Assembly (NCBI GenBank): GCA_032433765.1
Contig: JAVIAB010000092.1
Span: 102,512,064 to 102,576,063 of the forward strand
Direction: 5' to 3'
DNA from: Megaustenia siamemsis
Taxonomy: Eukaryota > Mollusca > Gastropoda > Stylommatophora > Ariophantidae
DNA length: 64,000 nucleotides
The stretch's first letter is position 1, and every line of letters starts with the position of its first letter. The translations under genes and the position numbers were made by a program. Shown piece after piece: positions 44,861 to 56,000 of this stretch. The notes below the pieces were generated by a model. That model did no database searches, was not told the DNA's origin, and saw nothing but the letters and a program-made list of their open reading frames with translations.

Positions 44861-45606
44861 ATTAACGTTGGACACTATAGTGAAAGAAAGCAACAATAAA
44901 GGACTCAGCCTTAATAGCAAAAAGACAGAAGTAATGGTAACAACAAAGAAAAAGACATCACCTCAGTGCAAAATAATGACAAGTGGAACAATATTAAAAC
45001 AGGTAAATTAATTTAAATATTTGGGAACTTTCTTAACCTCAGACGGAAGATGTACAAAAGAAGTGAGTACAGAATGGCTCAGGCGAAAGCAGCTTTCCAA
45101 AAAATGAGGAAGATACTATGCAATCCATTTTTGACAATAGAAACAAGAAAAAGAGTTCTTAAATGTTATGTAGAGCCAGTCTTAACATATAGATGCGAAT
45201 CGTGGACAATAGGACAACAGACAAGAAAATCACTGGAGTCTGTAGAAATGTGGTTTTACAGAAGAATGTTGAGAGTACCATGGGCAGCTCAGAAGAGTAA
45301 TGAAGATGTTATGAGAGAGGTCATAGCAAAAAAAAGAGCTAATTTCCAATATTACGCAGAAACAATCATCATTTTTTGGCCATGTAATGAGAAGAGAACA
45401 ACTGGAATATATTGTAACAACTGGGAAAATTGAGGGACGAAGAGATAGAGGGAAGCAAAGAGAAAAAATAACAGACAGCTTAAGAGAATGGCTTGGCAGA
45501 AGGTCAACAACAGAAATGATAAATAGCTGCCGAGATCGAAAGTTGTGGAGAGACATGATCACCTACGCCAGTAGGCCCCCGGTACTTGATGATGATGATG
45601 ATGATG
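44861..45606 (+). mobile_element. LINE-A2 3' fragment
   Basis: It reads ESNNKGLSLNSKKTEVMV, then YRMAQAKAAFQKMRKILCN, EPVLTYRCESWTIG, RRMLRVPWAAQKSNEDVM, RDRGKQREKITDSLREW and DRKLWRDMITYASRP, ending in (GAT)n. AAATGCAATTT at 44850-44860 and 45607-45617 is the target duplication. Two frame breaks. Confidence 0.9.
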
Positions 45607-45933
45607 AAATGCAATTTTCATTTTATTATATAATATTTATATATTTTGTTTATTGTTGTCATGTTTTAATGTATTATTTAGTGCGTTTAACTGTGATATC
45701 ATTTACCTTAAAGTATGTGCTTATGTTGTTACAGTTTATCAAAATGAGAACTGTCTAGAGTCTGGGAATGTATTATCCATTATTTCTAATAGGAAACATT
45801 GATTCGGACTTTAAACAATTCAGAGTTTTAATAGTTTCCTGAAAGGAATTAAATTCGAAGTACGAGGTGCCACTGAACTTGATTCCATTTCAATTTTTGT
45901 TATTTAACTATTTACTTGCTAGTAACGACAGAA

Positions 45934-46035
45934 TTATGATAATTTAATATTGAATGAATTATGAATGCAATGAGAATTTAATATTGAATGAATTATGAAT
46001 GCAATGAGAATTTAATATTGAATAAATTATGATAA
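45934..46035. repeat. 34-bp tandem repeat, three copies
   Basis: AATTTAATATTGAATGAATT plus ATGAATGCAATGAG, the last copy being shorter and diverged. It lies directly left of the mariner-like element. Confidence 0.88.
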
Positions 46036-46200
46036 TGTCTTCTTCAGTGCATTTATAGGGTGTCTATTTAATGACTGTGCATTTTTTGTTGTTGAAATAA
46101 TTACGCACCTAAATTTTATCTATGTATGACGTAATAGTTCAAGCACCATTTACGTGTTCATTTAAACATCACTGCTACATGATAGATCTGGCTTACAATG

Positions 46201-47603
46201 GTGTTAACGATTGAAGAAAGTGTATTTATAGTGGAGCATGTGTTCAGTAACGGCGGCAAGTATTCGAATGGGGTTGTTGAACAATTTGTGAATAGATTTC
46301 CTGATACACCAGTGCCTCATCGAAATAGTAAAAGTACCCCCCCCCCCCCCCCGTCACGCCAAGTGGCGTATAGGGAAATATGGTGTTAGTGACCCTATAT
46401 TTTACAGACCTTCAGCACATGATTTTTGGGGTAATGTGGTCGGTATTACGCCCGTGCTGCTTTTACTTTCCCAGAAAAAATCCGGTACCCATTTAAGGCT
46501 GGGTGAACCCGGAGCCGTCGGTTGGGATCGAACCCTACCCCTTGTCCGTAGTAGTCCAGTTCACTAACCACTGAGCTATCGCGGCTCCTACTAATTTTTA
46601 GGGAATTAGTAAAACCCAGGTGTCCTCGCCAGGGTACGAACCCCGGCTGTTGCCGTGGTAAGCCAACCGGCCTCATCGAAATACTGTGAGTAATTTAATA
46701 ATCAAATTTCAAAACACCGGTAGTGTACATGATGTTAGCCGTCCTGGTAGACAATCTGTTCTTGAAGTAACATCTCTCAACATCCAGGACAGCATTCTAA
46801 TGAGTCCTGGCAAATCAATAAGAAAGCTGGCTCAACAAGTACACAAATCAAGCAGTACTGTTCATAGAGTTCTGAAAAAAAAAATTAAAGTTACATCCGT
46901 ACAAATTTTCCGTCGTTCCTCAATTAAAAGAATTAGATCACCAATCCAGAATTAATTATTGTATGTGGTTTGAGAATTTTCTAGCCCAAGAAGGTGAGGA
47001 AATCCTTGATTTCACTTTCTTCACAGATGAAGCATGGTTCCATTTGTCTGGGTACGTGAATAGGCAGAATGATCGTCTTTGGAGTGATGAAAATCCACAT
47101 GCATTGCACCCAGTGCCTCTCCACGATCAGAAAGTAGGAGTGTGGTGTGCGGATGAGTCGTCAGCGGATAATCGGCCCAATTTTCTTCTATGACACAATA
47201 AATTCAGAAAGATACAGGATTAACATACTGGAGCGATTCGTAACCCAACTTTCTGAGCCAGAAATTGAAAAAGCTTGGTTTCAACAAGATGGCGCAACTG
47301 CTCACACTGCTGTAAAATCACTGGAATTTTTATATGAAATTTTTTGCTAATCGTATAATCTCTCGCGGAATTTGGCCTGCACGGTCTCCTGATCTTACTC
47401 CCATGGACTACTATCTCTGGGGTGAACTGAAAGGAAAAGTGTACGAAAACAATCCCCACACACTCGATGAGCTGCAGGTTTCAATCGCCAACAACATTAA
47501 TAATGTTACACAGCCCATATTGCGTAAGGTTTTTGACAATATGAAAAAACGTATAAATATTTGCCAACTAAAACGTGGTGGATATTTCGAATACCTTTTG
47601 TGA
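46201..47603 (+). pseudogene. Mariner-like DDE transposase, broken
   Basis: The pieces are 46198-46327, 46684-46954, 46963-47193, 47147-47350 and 47334-47603. The DDE triad context is retained in the separate pieces (TDEAW, QQDGA, PDLTPMDYYLW). Frame changes fall in or near an A9 run at 46876 and around 47150 and 47345. Confidence 0.85.
46328..46669 (-). mobile_element. Dimeric SINE, first head truncated, nested in the mariner element
   Basis: A SINE-1 unit (tail with a C15 run at left) is preceded on the minus strand by a second tRNA-like unit retaining only its 3' half (GGGGTTCGTACCCTGG). GCCTCATCGAAATA at 46314-46327 and 46670-46683 is an exact duplication of transposase coding sequence. 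Confidence 0.92.
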
Positions 47604-47731
47604 ATAGTTATGTTATATGTTTAACTTTATCGAAAAAGGAACAAGCTACAGCAGTACATGATGCGTGATTTACATAAATAAATTGGAACAACTAGATTTT
47701 CAAATAATGCACAGTCATTAAAGAAACACCC

Positions 47732-48760
47732 ACCGATCTGGAAAGACCTTCAATTTCACAAGACCAAATTATGGAACTCCAAGACAGAATTACAATGAGT
47801 CCAAATGCATCTTTAAACCACTTGTCTCAACAGGTGCAAATATCTAAGAGTTCTGTTCACAAGGTTTTAAGAAGTGAACTACACTATCGTCCATACAAAT
47901 TAACTGAAGTGTCTCAACTCCAAGAAATAGATTATGAATCTCGTTTAAACTACTGCATGTGGTTTCAGAATTTTATTTATGAACATGGCGCTGCCATCAT
48001 TGACGTCACTTTTTTCACTGATGAGGCCTGGTTTCATTTATCCGGTTATGTGAACAGTCAGAACAATCGGCTGTGGAGCAGTGAAACCCCCATGAATTTC
48101 ATCAAGTGCCGCTTTACGATCAAAAAGTCGGAGTGTGGTGCGCTATAAGTCGTATGCGGATAATAGGACCTATATTTTTTAATGAAACAATTTATGCAGA
48201 ACGTTACCGTACTTTAATTCTGGAACCGTTCATAGCACACCTTACAGAACGGGAAATTATGGAATCCTGGTTTCAGCAGGATGGGGCAACAGCACACACA
48301 GCCACAACAACACTCAATTATTTAGAAAGCATATTTGCAAATCGCATTATTTCACGTGGAATCTGGCCTGCTCGTTCACCAGATATAACACCCCCAGATT
48401 ATTATCTGTGGGGGCATTGAAGGGGAAAGTTTATGAAAATAATCCGCAGACAATTAATGACCTAAAGACTGAAATAGTAGACAAGATTAAACAAATATCA
48501 CCAGACATTATTCTGAAGGTTTTCGCAAATATGGAAAGACGAATCACGACATGTCTTGAGGCCCGTGGTGGACATTTTCAACATATGCTTTAGACACTTT
48601 ATTGTGTTAATACCAACATTACCCATTATAAGCTCGCCGATAGCAGTCAAGTATATTTGAATATTTTACAATTTGTGTGACGCATTAGTTAACCGCATTT
48701 CTGGTGACGTTTTTCTTCCGAGAGTAGAAATTCACTGCACTGCAACTTTAAAAACACCCT
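47732..48760 (+). mobile_element. Second mariner-like transposon, 5'-truncated
   Basis: It begins without a left inverted repeat, directly at the base after the first element's right end. Its right end (CTTTAAAAACACCC to 48759) resembles the first element's terminus. The transposase is a different subfamily member: LSQQVQISKSSVHKVLRSEL, FFTDEAWFHLSGYVNSQNNR, WFQQDGATAHTATTTLNYL, ARSPDITPPDYYLWG, ARGGHFQHML. Confidence 0.85.
47771..48593 (+). pseudogene. Mariner-like DDE transposase, second copy, broken
   Basis: Frames 47771-48148, 48106-48420 and 48408-48593 join with only two breaks. All three catalytic contexts are intact. The N-terminal part is missing, so it cannot be functional. Confidence 0.85.
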
Positions 48761-49149
48761 GTATTATCCTATACGCTTCATAGCGGCAAGTAAGGCAACA
48801 AAAAGATCTCTCCGCCTTTCCACTTCTAGAGCACCCTTCTTCAGAATGCCCTAAGTCAGGCGCAGACTATAAATTCTTGTTATTATTTCTGCCCCACTTC
48901 CAGCATACGTGCCCTATCTCTAACATATATCCTTGTGTCACTGTAAATTTCCTTGTGTTTATACATTGTTAACCTAACCTTTATTGCTGTATGTGTTTGT
49001 ACAATGTATTCTGATAATTGTTATTGTTGGGCTGTATAAAAGCATGTTTGTGTTTTCATTTACGCAGTAAGTAATTATTCACTTTTCAGAAGCAGCAACT
49101 TACAACTGATTTTATTTGGCCTATTTAGTACGCATAATTATAAATAATA
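48761..49149. other. Non-coding, no gene recognised
   Basis: No supported frame or repeat family. Confidence 0.4.
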
Positions 49150-49310
49150 ATAAAACCAGACTCAAGGGTCAACCACGAAAAAGATGGATTGATGGAATAT
49201 TACAATGTACAAATACTAGGAAACATAAAGGCAAGAGAGGCCAACAGAAGAGCAAAAGACTGGCAATTATATCTCCACTCGTGGCTTAAAGGCAAATGAA
49301 GAAGGAAAGA
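49150..49310 (+). mobile_element. LINE-F 3' fragment (sense orientation)
   Basis: It reads KGQPRKRWIDGILQ and, after a frame change, ANRRAKDWQLYLHSWLKGK, the C-terminus of a LINE ORF2. It identifies the minus-strand blocks at 23720, 25275, 37340 and 43520. Confidence 0.75.
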
Positions 49311-50727
49311 AGAAAATTGGCTGTTTAATTGACAAATTACTTGTCTTTTCTGTCAATTAATTTTTTTTTTTGGGTCACACCATCGAACTTTTAAAGTGAA
49401 AAGTAGATAAGCGTCAAGAAAATAAATAAAAATAAATAATGTTATATTGCAGTAATTATAGAAGAGTAATGTGATGGTTAATTAATGCACGGTTGTGTAA
49501 ATCTTTAAATTGGTTGATCAGATCGGCTGTCACGGAGATTTGCGGATCTTTGCTCTCATAGAGAGAGTTAGATATTTGTTATCAAACAGAGATATATCTC
49601 AATATTTTCTCTCAGAAATGCATGAATATATATATGTGTGTGTGCGCGCGCTTGTGCCTTGTGCGCGCACTATTGTGTGTGCGCGCGTGCGTCTGAGTGA
49701 ATGTTACTAAATTATTGTTACTAGAAAAATATATGAAATATTTCTAAAAATAAAATGTATGAATTTAAGATAAAATAAGTGAATTCTTATGTCAGAAATA
49801 GAGAGAGAGAGAGAGAGAAAGATAGAGAGAGAGAGATTTCCGTGAATCGTTGATGGTGGAAAATATAGGCTTATTACCAAATCTAATGTAGTTGAAGTTT
49901 CTTTTACTTTGCGTCATTTCTAGTGGTTCCGTCACTAGCAGTATATTTTTGTTATTAGAACATTATAAAGATGTGGAAAGAAAAAAAAACACTGCAGTGT
50001 TATTCCTGTTGACTGGGATAGTGCATGCTGCTAATTTTAATAAATCGTAGACATTTTTCTTCTCTACCACGATGAGGTTAATACATTTTGAAAGTAGTAA
50101 TTATGCGAATATGTTTGGCGACCTCAACCTCAAATTATGGAGAAATTATTTGTAAACTATTGTTATCACAGGCTAATATTTGCTGAATCGATAACCATGT
50201 TTCTTGCCAACTCGTTTATCATTTCATGAGATAACATGATCGCATTTTCTGAATTTTTAAACATAAATTTAACACCTGTTTTTGTGTTTCAGTGCTATCA
50301 TGCAAAACTGTTCGACTTTGCTCTGTATGTTGTTATAAAATATAGATAGACCCATAGCATACGATGGCAGAGATGTGTGAAGTGTGTGTGTATGTTTTTT
50401 TAATGTAGTATTTCGCAAGGCCACTGCGCAAAAATAGAGACAGAGAAGTAAAATGTAGGTTCATCGTAACTGCAACCCGTCACACAGACATATTTATTCA
50501 GCGTGTAAGGGTTGAATAGTTTTAAACTTACAAATATTTGCCGAGAGCCTAAGAGAAGATCGGCGCAACCGGACAATTGGTGACAGGTAGGAGAGGGTTC
50601 AGTAAATCCTGCCTTCCCTATTGTATATAGGATCAGAGCAGAGCCACTTTTTTTCTTACATTAATGTGACGTTATAATATATGACCCAAGGCCTGGCTAT
50701 ACAGAAAATCCACATCATATCCAAAAT
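49311..50727. other. Non-coding with GTGCGC and GA microsatellites
   Basis: GTGTGCGCGC-type sequence at about 49636-49690; (GA)n at about 49800-49836. The open frame at 49510-49710 has no motif. Confidence 0.5.
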
Positions 50728-50965
50728 AGTAAAGATTTCCTCCACACCTTACTAGGCGTATCATCATCATCATCATCATCATTGGGTGCCTTCTCCCCAT
50801 CGAAGGTTGGCTACCATGGAGCGCCATTCCACTCTGTCTCTAGCTTTGATGGTGCAGATTGTACTAGGCGTATGGGGTATATAATGTTAGTGACCATATT
50901 TTTCATGACCACGGCACATGTTTAGGTGATGTGGTATCGCCTTTATTTAACAGAAAATCATTGGT
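50728..50965 (-). mobile_element. SINE-1 subfamily relic split by LINE-B
   Basis: The tail and body of the 34768-type SINE on the minus strand (ACTAGGCGTATGG, TTAGTGACCATA, CACGGCACATGTTTAGGTGA). The head is missing or unrecognisable beyond 50965. Confidence 0.7.
50762..50861 (-). mobile_element. LINE-B 3' tip nested in the SINE relic
   Basis: (CAT)n tail, then the minus-strand codons for RAEWRSMVANL-type sequence. TACTAGGCGTAT at 50750-50761 and 50862-50873 is the target duplication. Only about 100 bases were inserted. Confidence 0.88.
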
Positions 50966-51034
50966 TACTATTTTAAGTGACACACCCCCCCCCCCCACCG
51001 GCACCCCGATAGGCTGGTGTCATGGCACTGAAAA

Positions 51035-51135
51035 CAGTCAAAAACAGAATTGATACGATTCGCTGTGGATAGACAATTGTGGAAGGGCATGTTCGCCTAC
51101 ACCTACCGGTATAGCACACGATGATGATGAGTATG
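51035..51135 (+). mobile_element. LINE-A 3' end fragment
   Basis: Plus strand: ATTGTGGAAGGGCATG and the CCGGTATAGCACACGATG terminus with a GATGATGA tail, as in the 5509 copy. A C-run of about 10 bases precedes it at 50985. Confidence 0.6.
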
Positions 51136-51343
51136 TGGGTGTTTTTTGTTTTGTTTTGTTTTTCCTCTTTTAGATGAAGTGTCATGTATTGTATTGCAGA
51201 TGAGTTTGTGAATTGGCCGTCTACCCTATTTTATTTTACTATCACAAAGGATATGACAAAGTATAAAACTTTAATCGTTGGAATATTTGTTAACAATTAT
51301 TATTTATTTTGCCAAAAGTTTTTCTTTAAGTAAACATTACAAT

Positions 51344-51940
51344 CATCATGTGCCGTACCGGTTGGCGTTGGCGTTCATGTCCCTCCACAATCTTCTATCC
51401 ACAGTGCATCGTATGAGTTCTGTTGTTGACTGTTTTCCATGCCATGACACCAAGCTATCCAGCATTTTCTCTCTTTGTCGTCCGCGATCTCTCTTTCCTT
51501 TTATTTTGCCAGTTATAACCAAGTATTCCAACTGTCCTCTTCTCATGATGTGCCCGAAAAATGTTGATTGCTTCTTTCTGATGTTTTTTAAGAGCTCCCT
51601 TTTTGTGTTGGCCTCTTTGAGAACTTTCTCTTTGGTCATTTTAGCTGTCCAGGGAACTTTCAACATTCTTCTGAGAAATCCCATCTCTGTGGCCTCTAAT
51701 CGTCTTTTCATTTGTTTGTCTGTTGTCCATGATTCGCTTCCATAGGTCATAATTGGTTCTATATACATCGATGAACTCTCTTTCTCATTTCTATTGACAT
51801 AGATTTGTTGCATAAGATATTTTTCATTTTCTGAAATGCTATTTTGGCCTGAACTATTCTGCTTTTTATTTCTGTGTTGCATCTTCCATCTGATGTTATT
51901 ATTGTGCCCACGTATTTGAAACGTTGCACTTGTTTCAGAT
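51344..51940 (-). mobile_element. LINE-A 3' fragment, longest open copy
   Basis: The minus frame runs from KYVGTIITSDGRCNTEIKSR through SYGSESWTTDKQMKRRLEAT-type sequence, FLRRMLKVPWTAKMTKEKVL, FFGHIMRRGQLEYLVITGKI and KRDRGRQREKMLDSLVSWHG to the CAT tail. TAAACATTACAAT at 51331-51343 and 51941-51953 is an exact duplication. Confidence 0.92.
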
Positions 51941-51953
51941 TAAACATTACAAT

Positions 51954-52375
51954 ATGAAACAAAATTGCAAATTAAAGAAAAATAATACATTTTCTCATTT
52001 ATTTTTGCATCTTGTGAAATATTGTAGGTCCATATTTCTGTTGTATTATTTCACTCTAAAACTCTAAAACATGCGTAGCTATATATGTGTACATTTTTTT
52101 CTGCTTGTGTAAATGCGGGTCCATATGCATGCATTTTGTATACATCTTTTTCAGTGTGCACACCCATAGTTGCAGATATACACAGATTTATGTTTTCACT
52201 TTTTCCATGTGGATTTACTTATTGGGAATCATCTCATAGAAACGCTTCCAGTAATAGTAAAGGCTGGGATCTTGTACCCATCTTCACATATTTTTAGAAC
52301 CTTTATCTTCTTACTGTTTTCCACACCTTGGTCCCGCCCTGTTGGAGGGACACATCAATTTCAATCCAGTTGTTG
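51954..52375. other. Non-coding, no gene recognised
   Basis: No supported frame. Confidence 0.4.
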
Positions 52376-52377
52376 CC

Positions 52378-52495
52378 TGCCCAAGCTCTGTGGCTGACCA
52401 AGCTCTGTGGCTGACCAAGCTCTGTGGCTGACCAAGCTCCTCCCATGACCAAGCTCTGTGGCTGACCAAGCTCCTCCCATGACCAAGCTCTGGAC
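52378..52495. repeat. Tandem repeat of GACCAAGCTCTGTGGCT-type units
   Basis: A 17-base unit and a longer variant (CTCCTCCCATGACCAAGCTC) alternate. About six units. Confidence 0.85.
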
Positions 52496-52559
52496 CTCAG
52501 GGAAATCACTTATTTTCCTTTTTTGAGAGTCTAGCATATTATCACCATATAGTTAGATT

Positions 52560-52700
52560 TCTGTGTATATCCTTATATATTTTTGTGTTGCTGTTTGTTG
52601 TTCCTGCTGAAGGCCTTTTGGTTGAAACGTTGTTCTACTTTTGTTTTGTTTCTCACCTATGTTAAGCTATAACAATACCACTTTTTCCTTCTTTTTTTTA
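52560..52700 (+). mobile_element. Penelope-like element 3' fragment
   Basis: It has GTTTGTTGTTCCTGCTGAAG, GAAACGTTGTTC and AAGCTATAACAATACCACTTT at the same spacing as the palindrome arms, but diverged. It lies just upstream of the kelch gene. Confidence 0.7.
52604..52631 (+). ncRNA. Hammerhead-like motif, fourth copy
   Basis: CTGCTGA, then a GGCC/GGTT weak stem, GAAA, CGTT. The same C at the fourth core base as the other three copies. Confidence 0.3.
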
Positions 52701-52768
52701 AATTTTCATTTTAAAAAAAATTTTCATTCTAGTATGAAACTCTAATTATATCATTGTGCCATTTTCAG

Positions 52769-53062
52769 AGTAGGATCTTGACACTCTTGGTAGCTGGAAT
52801 ATACAAGTTTAGATGAAAGTTAATCACGTGGACTGTAACACAGCACTGAAATTTCAGTGGACATGTATTTTGAGTAACCACAGCAGTCAGAATGGCAAAA
52901 GAAAGAGCAGTCCCAACAATGCAGAATGTAACATCTCCATCAATCAGGACTTTCCTCGCAACAGGTTTCACCATGCAGCATGCTCCCTGGGCAAGTTTGT
53001 GTACATCTTTGGGGGCAAGGACAGGTACTCACCTCTCAGAGACTTGTGGAGGTTTGATATTG
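52769..53062 (+). CDS. Kelch gene exon 1 (5' UTR part plus residues 1-83)
   Basis: Acceptor TTTTCAG ends at 52768, implying an upstream non-coding exon not identified. Donor G|GTAAAT at 53063. It carries an N-terminal tail rich in Asn/Ser and blade 1 (RFHHAACSLGKFVYIFGG). Confidence 0.75.
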
Positions 53063-56000
53063 GTAAATAAGTGCTTGTTACTAGTGGCTACAACATGACA
53101 TTCTTCTTCTATTGTCCTTTCAAGCCGAAGACGGCACGTGGGGCAGAACCACAATCTCAAAAACAGAAACCTTGCATGCCAAAATGGCACATATTGCAGA
53201 GATAGCTGCTTCTAAAATCTATGGCTCTGTTTCTATAACAATACTTTTTTACAGTGACAGCTTGTCAAGCCATCGATAAGCCTCATTAGTCGCCTCTTAC
53301 GACATGCCTGGAAGGTCACAGTGTCATTATTCTTTACTTCCCTCATAATGAGGCCCCAGTAACACACGGCAAAAACCCGATAACATGACATAATGCTACC
53401 AAATATATATTTTAGTTACTTTTATAATTATTTAACTTAATTTATTAATTTTGTTGTTTCCTTCAGAACATTGCAAAAGCCCTCAGTAATTTCTATGCTG
53501 TTTTCTTCCCAAGCTCTGTCCATAGTAAAGTAAAGTAAAGTAAAGTACCCCCCGTCACGCCAAGTGGCGTATAGGGAAATATGGTGTTAGTGACCCTATA
53601 TTTTACAGACCTTCAGCACATGATTTTTGGGGTAATGTGGTCGGTATTACGCCCGTGCTGCTTTTACTTTCCCAGAAAAAATCCGGTACCCATTTAAGGC
53701 TGGGTGAACCCGGAGCCGTCGGTTTGGGATCGAACCCTACCCCTTGTCCATAGTAGTCCAGTTCACTAACCACTGAGCTATCGCGGCTCCTACTAATTTT
53801 TAGTGAATTAGTAAAACCCAGGTGTCCTCGCCAGGGTACGAACCCCGGCTGTTGCCGTGGTAAGCCAACCGCCTATCGATTGCGCTAACCGGACACCCAA
53901 GCTCTGTCCATGATACTCTAAATTTGATATTAATTTAATTTCTCTTGTTCTTCGTTGGATTTCTTTGATCTCAAAATGCTTCTTTCTTTTGTGGGATATA
54001 GTCAAGTGTATGTCTAGCTACATTGTTAGGTTGTTTTCTAAAGACATATCACGTCCAGCTCAGGTTTCTTTTGTGGGTTATAGTCATGTGAATGTCTAGC
54101 TACATTGTTAGGTTGTTTTCTAAAGACATATCACGTCCAGCTCAGGTTTCTTTTGTGGGTTATAGTCAAGTGTATGTCTAGCTACATTGTTAGGTTGTTT
54201 TCTAAAGACATATCACGTCCAGCTCAGGTTGAGATAGTAAAGCCAATCGACTTACTTTTTTATGTTATGTAAATACAAGAAGCTGTAAAAGTATTGAACT
54301 TTATTAAACTTAATAATTTAGCAGTTTCAAGATACACATTTTAAAGGTATTTGAACAATAAACTTGCAGGATTAATATTTTATGACTTAGCTACTACTGT
54401 AATTATAATTGGTATTGGTGCTATATTTGTAATAAAGATAAGTTTCTGTGTGCAGTAATCAACACTTTCTGGATGCCAGTAGCAAAGACAAATGCTATTT
54501 GAGCCTCAACTTGAAAAAGAATAGTGTTGCTTTAGTTTCTCATTAATATAGAAGCCAGTCTTCACATTCTAAGTTTGGTTATTTCTCTCTCTTTGCGATC
54601 TAGACTCATTCAGAGTAGGATTCCAGACTCTCTCATGAAGTCAGCTGTCTGTTTTAGTGATTTGATTGCCCCATATAGTTTCTCTTCCAGGGAGGTGGGT
54701 GTGGACTACATTGCTCTTCTCAGGTCTGTGTACTGGGGGCTATCCTGTAGAACATGTTTTGTAATCATATTGTCCAGTGTACAGTGGCATTGGCTGGTTG
54801 TACCTATTTTGAATTTGGTGAACATGTGATTTCTCATTCTATTGTGGCCAGTGCGTAGGCGAAGTATGATGACTTGATCCCTCCTTGATAGTTGATGGTA
54901 TCCGTCCCTCTCGTTATGCTTTGGATGTTCTCGTTTCCATTTTTTCATGGTACATTACCGAGGATGGATTTGGCTTCATCATAACTGAGCGGATGGTTCT
55001 CTTGTGGTAATCTCCCTCCTTCTCTAGCTAATTTGTCTTCACGTTCGTTCCCGTGTATATTATAGTGTGATGGTATCCACTGAAGGACTACTCTCTGAAT
55101 GTTATTGCATAGTTGGTCCATGGCTGTTTTCAAGTCATCTAGTTCATTGTTCTTGGAGCTTTTTAGAGCTGATAGTACTGACAGTGCATCAGTTAGAATC
55201 ACCAATTTATTGTCCATGTTTGGTTATTTGAAGACAGGAAATTAAATCAAATAGTATGTCTTTTTATCTTATAACTGTACAAGCTGTTGAAATTCTGAAC
55301 TTTAAAGGTGTGACTTTAAAGAAATGATAGACAGTTGATAAACAAATGTTTATCATTTCCTTGATCCTACAATGACTTATACAAGTACGAATGGAAAATT
55401 ACATTCTGTTTAAAGTAGAGACACAAATGCCAGAATGGGCTATGTTATTTTCAGTGAGGCTGAAATGGCAAATTTGTTTGCATGACTTAGAATTTAAGAA
55501 AATGTGTTTATAATGGGTTTTCATGAATTCCTGATAGAGAGGAAAATGCCTACTGGATTTATGCAGGCAATAAACACTATCAATAGTATCTCCATTTGTA
55601 GAGATGAACCTATTTCTGGCACTGACATCAGCGTCTCTACAAATGAAGACCACAAGTAAACTATTTTCATTCAAGCTGTTGGGCTCTTTCCTGTGTTTTT
55701 AACCTTACCATACATCATTCCCTCGTACCTGTAAGACAAGTATCTAACAAATGACTCGGAGAGCAAGGAACAAACTTATGAAGATGATTGATGAATGTGA
55801 CTGACTAATTTTGGAAACTATTATTAAAGGTATTCATTTGATTTTGAAAAAAAATTTCTTTAGTGTTTTATGGGCAAAATCACTGAACCTCATAACCTAA
55901 TTGCTTATCAACTGCCTGTTTTTAATTTTAATTTGGTAAATATAATATCCATTTGACAAATGTAAGTATACCAGGTTCTAAGAGTTTCAGAGGCCTGATA

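Larger units (their letters stand above)
46058..47731 (+). mobile_element. Mariner/Tc1-superfamily transposon, complete ends, SINE-interrupted
   Basis: Terminal inverted repeats: GGGTGTCTATTTAATGACTG at 46058 and its partner ending at 47731 (CAGTCATTAAAGAAACACCC), conserved over about 26 bases. A TA precedes the left end. Transposase pieces: a helix-turn-helix start (VLTIEESVFIVEHVF at 46201), RKLAQQVHKSSSTVHRVL, FTDEAWFHLSGYVN (first catalytic Asp), WFQQDGATAHTA (second), ARSPDLTPMDYYLWG (third), and LKRGGYFEYLL at the end. It is broken by a SINE at 46328-46669 and by frame changes near 46900 and 47150, so it is inactive. Confidence 0.9.

Noticed and set aside
53820..53896. Functional tRNA gene on the minus strand
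   Set aside because: Although cloverleaf-like with boxes A and B, it is the head of a SINE with a target duplication, has an acceptor mismatch, and leads into the SINE body.
55399..55674. Minus-strand 91-residue frame
   Set aside because: No motif recognised, lies within the kelch intron and has no neighbouring coding signal.
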